NCBI GenBank assembly: GCA_014529385.2
Contig: CM043947.1
Coordinates: 119,674,891-119,738,890 of the forward strand
Source of the DNA: Adiantum capillus-veneris
Lineage: Eukaryota > Streptophyta > Polypodiopsida > Polypodiales > Pteridaceae
DNA: 64,000 nucleotides
Direction of reading: 5' to 3'
In this document: in pieces, positions 56,289 through 64,000 of the stretch
How positions within the stretch are numbered: position 1 is the first letter of the stretch
Layout: each line of letters begins with the position of its first letter
Position numbers and translations under genes: made by a program
Notes under the pieces: model-generated
Seen by the model: the letters and a program-made list of their open reading frames with translations, nothing else
What the model was told of the DNA's origin: nothing
Databases searched by the model: none

Positions 56289-57224
56289 TGTTGGACAGAT
56301 ACGCCGCGACAGACGTCAGCACAGGGAGAACTCACCTAACATATAATGTCAGCTAAGGACGAAGCTCGACCCGCAGGTGCGTGGAAGCAAGAATAAGGTG
56401 TCAACCTACACTCGACGGACTCCTAACTAATTCCTACAGAGGTCACTACCAATTGTCTAAGTCACAGCCTTCAAGAGTGCATAAGAGGAAACTTCCTACA
56501 ACGCTTTTTAGAGCCGAACACCCATGAAACAATCTCGAAACACCATATAACTTCAAAGAGACCCTACTAACACCAATAGTTCGCTCTCCCTAAGGTCTAT
56601 GAACCAAAATCCCAACCCAAAACACCCGGTGCAGAAACACGTAGGATGTCTGGCTGAAATCTGCAGGTCTTCGTTTCCAAAATCTAAAGTGTCTAATGTG
56701 TAGTTCTACTCAATGTGCATGCGTGGATATGCTGTAATGCAAAATCGGACAACGTATGCTCATCCAAACACCCGATGAAGCTCGTAGAAGGAGCTCGCAA
56801 AACCGGACCGTACGCGCGCAATGTAGGTATCGGCACGTAGCTCTCATCGGGGGCAACACACTGCACTTCTCCGCACTCGATTCCGACCACCGGAGCATAC
56901 GTAGCATCAAGATGAAGCTCACACACTCTCTCTCGTACACAATACGCTCACTCACAGACTTCAAAACTTGTTTTTAAAATGACAAAAGGTTTTTTCATTA
57001 AGGTCAAAAAGTGGTATATATACCTTACAATTTCTCAAACCCTAAAGTTCCAAAATTAACCATCTACTCAATCTAACTATCAAAACTGGGATACAATTTG
57101 GAAACTTCTGTAAGTCCCAATATTTACAAGGTGAAAAATCAAGTTTTCCTCAATGAATGAATAATTACAAAAAGAATAATCTTTCGAATAGTTAGATGCC
57201 GCGGGGTGTGTCTAGCTTTTAACA
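56289..57224 (-). repeat. Element B 5' LTR (936 bp)
   Basis: Begins TGTTGGACAG next to the primer-binding site and ends CTTTTAACA, followed by GTCAT at 57225-57229. It matches the 31247-32165 LTR throughout, with about 7% differences in the part compared and an extra ~20 bp (CAAAACTGGGATACAATTT) near 57080. The GGTATATATACC box lies at 57013-57024 and is the likely promoter of B. Confidence 0.92.
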
Positions 57225-58110
57225 GTCATAGATGAACAAGCACTACTGCCTATTACACCTTATGCTGAGCCTAGTCCATCTACAGTAATGGTAGAGAGAG
57301 ATTGTTATAATTCACATCCACCACCAATGGAGGAACCTGTGACTTATGCTCCACCAGAGCTCGCACCAATGTATTATGTAGCTAATCAAGGTGTCAGAAC
57401 TCCTATGGTAAGACCCATGATTAAGCCAAGAACAGGAAACTGTTACAACTGTGGTGTAGATGATCATTGGAAAAATGAATGTCTAGAGCCTAACAAAAAC
57501 CTCAAGCCAGTTGAAGCCTATTGCATACAATGCTGCAAAAAGGGAGGACACTTTCCAGAAGATTGTCCTAAAAATCCTTTAAACAAGGAAAAAGCAGTAG
57601 TAAACGTAGTCCAAGTGATACCTAGTAGCTTATCTGAGAGTGATCCGATTGTCCCAATCAAGGTAATCACCAGAGCTAAGGCTAAGAAAAAGAAACACAA
57701 ATTCTCAGATGATTCGGAGACTACAAAAGCTGCCTCTCAAAAGACCAAAAGAAGCATAAGCAAAAGATATGAATTGAGAAAATTGAAACAACGAGTTGAA
57801 ATCGAGGAGAAAGAAAAAAAGTTATTCCAAGAAAAGGTGAAAGAAACTGGAAGTGGAATCAAAGAAACAACCGTGAAATCTGGAGGATCCATTTTGGTTG
57901 ATAAAATTTTTGAGCCTATTAATGCATCCTTGGAAGCCTACCAAGCAGGACTTAATGCAGGCTAAAACGTGGAAAACAAATGGAAAAACTATCCTTCTTC
58001 AGACATGGAAGCAGCTAAGCTAGAAGCTTATCAAAACTTGGTAAGAATCATGCAAGAAATGCTGGAAAAACAAAAAACCAAGCTTGAAAGTATCACAAAA
58101 CCTGAAGAGC
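57225..58110 (+). pseudogene. Element D gag, C-terminal part with zinc knuckles
   Basis: Continues the gag interrupted by B. It has VIDEQALLPITPYAEPSPST, two zinc knuckles (CYNCGVDDHWKNEC, C-x2-C-x4-H-x4-C, and CIQCCKKGGHFPEDC), then VIPSSLSESDPIVPIKVITR, a Lys-rich helix and GGSILVDKIFEPINASLEA. The knuckles are intact here and degenerate in A. The 57288-57965 frame ends at a TAA; the coding sense continues (NKWKNYPSSDMEAAKLEAYQ) to KPEEL at 58110, where homology to A stops. Confidence 0.88.
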
Positions 58111-59070
58111 TGTTGGGGGTTCCATCGTTGCAATAGCTCCAATGACCAACAAAATTATCAATCCGGACGGATGAGCTACCCGTGTAGGAAATGTAAACCC
58201 TCACACGGTTAGTGAGCTAATCGTGGCAACACAAATGGTTAACTCTACAAGGTGAGCTTCTCGGCCTATGGAGGAGCTAAGCCACAATGAAGGGCAATCT
58301 GCATATCCACTTCTCTTCACCTCCAATCAACCCAATCCCACACACTACAATTCCAAGATGCACACAACACTAATCCTATCATGCAACACACTAATCGCAA
58401 GCACACACACATAGATCTATTAAGCACCAAACTCCAATCAAACCTACATGCACACACAAGAAAAAGAGGGCAATCACACAAGATTAGAGAGGGATAAACC
58501 ACTAACTAGTTAAGATCTAGTTAATCTAAGCATCATAGGCAATCATAAGAGGTAAGAGGGAGGCATAGTGAGAGAGAATGAATCATTGATTAGTGTTAAT
58601 CAAGTCTCATGAGCAAGGAGAAGCTCAAGGACTCCATAGCCACACACCTCAAGAGCTCTCACCAAAGAGTGCTCTCAACAAATGAGCTTGAGAACCCTGA
58701 TTTCTTTACTTCGTCAGCGTAGCAGCGATTTCAAGAAACTCCGCTTCTCACTTAGCCATGTGGCTAGTGCTTATCTCTAAAAAAAACAAGCTACACGGCC
58801 GTCAACTTAAAAGTAACGAAGTAATCAGCAGGAGCAGCTCGCAACAAAGCACTTCGTCGTCACAGGAAGCTACGCCTTGAAAAGCTACGCCACCGTCAAC
58901 TTAAAACTAACGAAGTAATCAACAGGAGCATCTCGCAACAAAGCACTTCGCAGGCATAGAAGAAGTCCTTCACAGGAAGCAGACGGTTGTTGGAGAAGAT
59001 AAAACTCTCGGGTCTCGGTGCCTCAGTTACGTCGTCGCATGCAGCGCTTCAGAAATTATCCTATAGTTTT
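58111..59070. other. Unassigned sequence, possible LTR start at 58111
   Basis: Starts TGTTGGGGGTTCC exactly where D gag homology ends, so it is the edge of an insertion; TG at the edge would suit an LTR, with AGAGC (58106-58110) as possible target copy. No primer-binding site, partner copy or other end could be identified. No gene is seen. Confidence 0.35.
58797..58975. repeat. Tandem pair of ~97-bp units
   Basis: The string GTCAACTTAAAA(G/C)TAACGAAG followed by TAATCA(G/A)CAGGAGCA and CTCGCAACAAAGCACTTCG occurs twice (about 58801 and 58898), each followed by a CACAGGAAGC or GCAGGCATAG tail. Confidence 0.8.
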
Positions 59071-61822
59071 GCTTGGTAAAAGGTACTTCTTTAATCTGGT
59101 CGTTCTCATGACTTCTTGATTTAGAGAGACGCAATATGTTTAGTTTGAAGAACTCTAGTCAGGCTCTCATGATTTGAAGTACAGACTTAAACCAAACATA
59201 TTCACAATTTGGGTATGCAAAGATGCTCACGTTAGCCATCTGTTTCCATTATGCACAGATGTCAAACATTGGGGATAGTTTGTTACCGGGCTTTTTTGGT
59301 ATTGTGTATAACAGTCTAGAAGGCTCAGCACCTGTACATAGTTGGAAACTTGGAAGAGACTTTAGATCTGCTAAAAACAGACTACGTCCTTGCTACACAA
59401 AAACTAAAAAAGCATATAAACAATATACAGTCTTGTTAAATACCTTACCTATGGTAAAGGGAGCCATGGATTGCTTTGTACGCATAGGTACCAAGATTAC
59501 CTATCATCTAGAATCAGGATATTTGAACTTGTTATGTCAATGACAACCTGCATCCTTAATCCGGCCCTTCTATGAGACTTTTTAGTCCAAAAAGAATGCT
59601 TGTGAGACACACATACAAACACACACACAATCACCTAATGACACAACTCATCTACAACAGTGTTTGGGAAAATTCGTTTTCACAAACATACAAAAATCCC
59701 TCCAAGAAAAATCTGAATCAGAAAGTTTACAATACTAGCGATTATTTTTACAAAATTAAGTTATTTTTCATGTATTTCCTTGGTCCGGGCCTGCAACTCG
59801 ACAGAGAGCAGTACTCTCATGGGACGCAAAAGCCATGTGGTTGCATTCAAGGCTTTCCAATCAATCGGTCACAAGGCTTTTCCAATCAGCTCTTGTGCAA
59901 TTTGTTCTCTCACTTTGCACTATACACCTCTCGAAAATTCATTGCTCCAAGGTTTGTGGCGATGATGCAGGGTGTGGTACTAGCATTGATGCAATATGAT
60001 CTATTGCATGCTATCGGTAGGAGTAGTTGGAGGACCTCGAGGGCCATGGAGTACACAGATGGCGTTAGCAAACTAGAGCTAGTCACAACACACAACACTA
60101 TTAGCAAATCCCTCATTGCCCCAGGGTTTGTGGCGATGGTGTAGGGTGTGGTACTACCGTTGATGCAATACGATCTATTTCATGCTGTCGGTAGGAGTAG
60201 TTGGAGGACCTCGAGGGCCATGGAGTACACAGATGGCGTTAGCAGACTAGGGCTAGTCACATCGCACAACACTACTAGCAAATCCCTCTTATCATCTCTA
60301 ATTGTTTGCTTCGTGATTCCTTGTTTCACAATGCTGCCAATTGTCTTGTAGATCTTCATTACTTGCTAGTGCATCTTACTTGGATAACTTATTTGATGTT
60401 TTGCGACCATGTACACCTTGTGAAGTGTCTAGGAGGGGAGAGTTATTATGCACAAGCAAGGGGTGTCCATGCTGAGGATAAAGAGGTCTCGCTAGAAGGA
60501 ATGGCAGTAGTTTTCACAATAATAACTAGGCCTTCTTGCTCATAGAAAAAAAGCCTACCTCGTCGACATAGCAAGAGCATTCTTCAATATCATAGATTTT
60601 GTAGGCCAAGCTCCTCCCTATTCATTCTAGCAGTAGAAGGTCGACAATGTCACTGTTTGCCTCGTCGCCATATTTGAATTGACCTTCATCTGCAGTGAAG
60701 CCTCTATGCCTTCCCGACGCAGCAATCATAGCAGCTTTGTGTGTATGTCCACCTTCAACTGCCTTACTCAGCTCGTTTCTACAGGTGGAACTACTTATGG
60801 CCTAACTCTATCATTTTTTTTCTGCAAACAAATCAAGAGAAACTTGGACACATCTCCTCTACATTCGCAACAACGACATATTCCAGCGTGCGGTGAGTAA
60901 GAAGTGCCACATTTTAATCTTGAAAGTTGAGGACACAATGAAAAGGAGCACACCAAAAATTGCATGCTGCCGTGGGAATGGCACGTTCCCTCATATTATA
61001 AAAATTGGGGAGGACTGTGAAAACTCCCCCGTGCAGGGACACCAGCATGTTTTCTTTTTTTTCCTATAACGTAAGAAGTGAAGGACATATACAAATAATG
61101 AGACTACGCTTAGAACCTTCAACATTGTGCTATTACTTTTCTAACGCTTCGTACTTATTCTTTGCAAGGGACATTGAGAAAATCAGGTATCACTTGCCTC
61201 TTCCCAGTTCGAAACCCCACAACAGCACAATCCAACACTAGGTACATGGTTGTTTTAAATGCTTGAACTGTTCGTTGCTTAGACGTGACTAGTAAGTAAA
61301 TATCACAAGGTTCTCATTGCATTGAATCATTAAGATTGAGTCCGACTTAAGCCTCCAATGGACCATCACCGAAAGCATAGGATACACCTCAGCAGATCGA
61401 AAGCGAGACATCGCACTTCAATCAAGAAGAAGGCTAGATTTCTACCATGCTCACAATCATAGATTGATATCCTCAATTTAGTATACTGATGGAGTTCAGA
61501 CGCTGCAGTGATATTCAGACCTTTAAGCATATGCTTTGTTTGTGGTGTAGTTTTCATCCAAAGAAGTGCCTCTTTTGATTGTACTCGAGCTCCAGATGAG
61601 ACATCGATTGCAATGTTTGCTAGTAGTCTATTGGTATGCAGCTTAGAGGTTACACAAATAGAAATGCAATGGGTGCAGTGCTCCACTTGTGAGAACTCAA
61701 GTGCACGTCGCAGATATTGTGTGCCCTTACTTCTAGACTACACAAGAAGAATATTGAACGGAAATCAACTTCACATATAGCTACTAAGCGTCATTGACAT
61801 ATCTGTCAATGCCATCTCAACA
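59071..61822. other. Unassigned region left of the Helitron ORF
   Basis: No recognisable gene. The plus-strand frame at 59223-59543 (106 codons) has no known motif. At 59951-60298 a 174-bp unit is present twice. The frame at 61508-61780 has a few Cys residues (QCSTCE) and could be a decayed upstream part of the Helitron protein, because sequence directly before 61823 (DISVNAIS) keeps the same sense. This is weak. Confidence 0.4.
59951..60298. repeat. Two 174-bp tandem units
   Basis: GGTTTGTGGCGATG...GGGTGTGGTACTA, then GATGCAATA, GGTAGGAGTAGTTGGAGGAC and CATGGAGTACACAGATGGCG repeat at 59951 and 60125 with about 90% identity by eye. Confidence 0.9.
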
Positions 61823-63256
61823 GTGACAACAATTGCACGAGGTACACTAGACAGACGTTCAATATTAGATAACCCTCTGCTATCATGGAGTAAAGAGCAT
61901 AGAGCAACCTTCACAGATCAAGATCTAGCTACATCACAAGTGGCAGACATACTTGCATTCAATCTTGAGAACAACTTCGTACTACAGAAGTACATGTCAA
62001 TGGCCAAACGACCGAATAAGAAGCTTGGCCTCTGCATACTAAGTCAAGATAGTGTGAGTAAGACCATTCAACAACAACAAGACAACGCACCGTTTGCACT
62101 GATGGCGCAGCTTGACACAAGTTTGATGTTTGGTATCATTGAAAACATCATTGAACCAGCCAGGCAAAGAGCATTCACCGCTAGTGATACTTACGAATTT
62201 GCTTCTCTACAGCTCCGTGGCCGTCAACAATTGCTTGAGAGAACAGTTACTTTCAAGCCCAAAGGCATGCCTACCGCAACAAGCTCTATGAACGACATCA
62301 CAATAGAGAGAGCAACGTTTCCATTCCTGTTCCCTTTTGGGAAAGGCCAGTATGATGGTAAAATCAACTTCAGTACATATGTAAAGGTACGTGCATTGAC
62401 TCTGTTCTCCATTTACACCCTGTACAATCCATACTTGGTCATAATGTACCAACTAAAGCAGGCACTTATGTTGGCTAACAATACATACACGAGGTTGTTG
62501 CAAAGGGACATTGACAACTACAAGAGGGCCAATCGTACAGCAACTGACGAAGATACTTTGAGACATGTGCTTCGGTACAACACCCCTTCCAGCATGCCAG
62601 GTTCCTGCTCGTGGCACCGCAAGAACCTAAAGGACTTGATAGAAATGGTGGACGAATGGGGAATGCTTGATTTCTTCTTGACTTTCACTGCCGATGAGGT
62701 CACATACGCAAGATGGCCTGAGATTGACACGATCGAGCTAATTGCACGTCATTTGAACACCTCCTTCATTTGGACAGACTGCCCAGTCGAATGCACCCTC
62801 ACCTTCCACTCTAAGTTCCAAATGCTTATGTCCAAATATATACTTGCAAAAGGCGTGTTGGGCCGTGTGCAACACCACTTGGTTAGATATGAGGTCCAAA
62901 ATAGAGGATCATTGCATGCTCATGTCATACTGTGGATGCATGAAGAAGACAAAGAGAAACTATCTGTTGAAATAGCTGCATACATCCTGACAGAAACTAG
63001 CTCTGTAGTTTTGCCAGAAGTAAGCCACCTCCGAGAACTTGTACTCAGGAAACAACTTCACAAGTGCTGTACAAGTTGTTACCACGGTCAAAGAGATGGA
63101 GTATGTAAACACGGGTTTCCATTCCATGCGCAACCAAATCCAAACCCAGTCTTCAACGAACAAAATCACAGATGGCAATACTTTAGTCCCCGACATGAAG
63201 ACAGAAATGTTATACCGTACCACCCTACAGTGCTTCTAGATGAGGTGCACATATGA
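61823..63256 (+). pseudogene. Helitron Rep/helicase protein, N-terminal (Rep) part
   Basis: A 477-codon open frame with Helitron signatures in order: ARGTLDRRSILDNPLLSWS near the start, FPFLFPFGKGQYDG (about 166-179), DFFLTFTADEVTYARWPEI (about 283-301), RYEVQNRGSLHAHVILWM (355-372) and a Cys/His cluster CCTSC...GVCKHGFP (415-433). The HUH nuclease histidines are H365 and H367. Helitron proteins nick and unwind DNA to move by rolling-circle replication. The frame ends with a stop just before the tyrosine motif, so the protein is broken there. The helicase part is not reached in the window. Upstream and downstream ends of the Helitron are not identified. Confidence 0.88.
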
Positions 63257-64000
63257 ATATACAACGGGTCACCAATTCATTGTTGTCCTACTACCTCTTG
63301 AAGTATGCACTCAAAATTGAACCAACGGGCCATCTCAACATCCACTCAGAAGATGGAGAGTGCTTTAGCCTAGGTGGCCTTGACACTGTAAAATTGAAGC
63401 TGATCTCAGCCTCCTTACTGTCGAAACCTATCTCAGCAACATAAGTGGCATTAAATTGTTTGCAAATCCCAATCATTTCAAAGAGTGATAGTGTCCAATA
63501 CGTCGACCCATCACCCCCGGCACTATGACAACGAATCATTTCTCACAACAATGATGTCTTGTTGCACCCTGTTGATCTTTATTGTGTACGACCACAAACT
63601 CTGGAGAAGCTTGCATTCTATGACTTCCACAAGAATTACATAGTGACAAAGTGAAAATAAAGGAAGAAAAGTATTTTAGAGGAGAATACCTACGGCCAAT
63701 CGCTGCAGCGGCAACACCGACTGGTCCATTTCACAGACTTTCACCCAGGGCATCATCCGGAGGCTTTCTTTTACAACGTGCTGCTAAAGAGCATCACCTT
63801 CAGAAATGAATCCCAGCTGCTCTCACCGGAGAACACATCCAGGTCATACTATCTTGAGTGCAAACTTAGAAATTTGATACTGACAGATGAGGACCTTGAG
63901 ATGTACATCACAGAGTACACACAATGAAATATGCTCACAATAGATCAAACACACCAATTTCACAACATGATACTAAAGAAGACATCCTCAACAAAGGCTG
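63253..64000 (+). pseudogene. Helitron Rep continuation with tyrosine motif, frameshifted and with stops
   Basis: In the next frame the protein continues MNIQRVTNSLLSYYLLKYAL and K, matching the Helitron motif with the catalytic Tyr pair (Y-x3-Y followed by K). Then come LISASLLSKPISAT, stop, VALNCLQIPIISKSDSVQYV, YCVRPQTLEKLAFYDF, and further on FFYNVLLKSITFRNESQLLS and MYITEYTQ. Stops at about 63441, 63526 and 63652 interrupt it; one is a CGA-to-TGA type. It runs off the window before the helicase motifs. Confidence 0.75.

Noticed and set aside
59223-59543. 106-codon plus-strand ORF as a host gene
   Set aside because: No motif, no homologue recognised and no exon structure; left as unassigned.

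Overview
This window is repeat-dense plant nuclear DNA with almost no ordinary host genes. Spliceosomal-type GT-AG introns, a CACTA TNP2-type transposase, a Helitron Rep protein, giant Ty3/gypsy LTR retrotransposons, long (CT)n/(GA)n tracts, a plant group 1 LEA (Em) ORF and a TIC20-like plastid import protein all indicate a land plant with a large, transposon-rich genome. The HET-like fragment makes me lean to a seed-free plant (fern, lycophyte or bryophyte), but the species is not determined. Gene families were recognised by reading translations; no database search was run.

The layout is a set of nested insertions. The oldest layer is element D, a + strand Ty3/gypsy element seen as 26044-31246 and 57225-58110. 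Two giant minus-strand Ty3/gypsy elements sit in it. Element A runs from before position 1 to 26043 and is of the same family as D; it lies head to head with D inside D's leader. Element B runs from 31247 to 57224. It has two ~0.93-kb LTRs, a GTCAT target duplication, a primer-binding site and a polypurine tract, and it splits the D gag gene. Each giant element was then hit by younger DNA elements. A carries an 8,069-bp CACTA element (5608-13676) and a 1,321-bp piggyBac-like TTAA element (14406-15726). B carries a 1,410-bp fold-back element with CAC...GTG ends (41868-43277) and a 5,060-bp block (45705-50764) loaded with host gene fragments. D carries a solo-LTR-like insertion (29309-31075). 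Removing A's two insertions, the fold-back insertion in B and the solo-LTR-like insertion in D rejoins a retroelement reading frame, which fixes those boundaries independently of the repeats.

A and B share an unusual coding plan: gag, protease, reverse transcriptase, RNase H, two successive zinc-binding modules of the integrase N-terminal type, integrase core, GPF-type C-terminal domain, then a second retropepsin-like domain, a basic tail, a non-coding spacer and a separate 3' coiled-coil ORF. Each family also has its own 20-bp palindrome with a CG centre, repeated at about 285-bp spacing in the 5' leader and present again in the 3' spacer. B has an internal inversion (about 35400-38730) covering the end of pol, the spacer and the start of the 3' ORF.

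The 5-kb block in B contains a small heat-shock protein fragment, an apparently complete LEA_5 (Em) ORF, a TIC20-like gene with a nonsense codon, a HET-like fragment, a tRNA-derived SINE-like sequence and very long (CT)n tracts. The right end (58111-64000) is mostly unassigned sequence followed by a decayed Helitron Rep ORF that runs off the window. Nearly all retroelement genes here are broken by stops and frameshifts, many explicable as C-to-T change at methylated cytosines, so most of this DNA is inferred to be silent.
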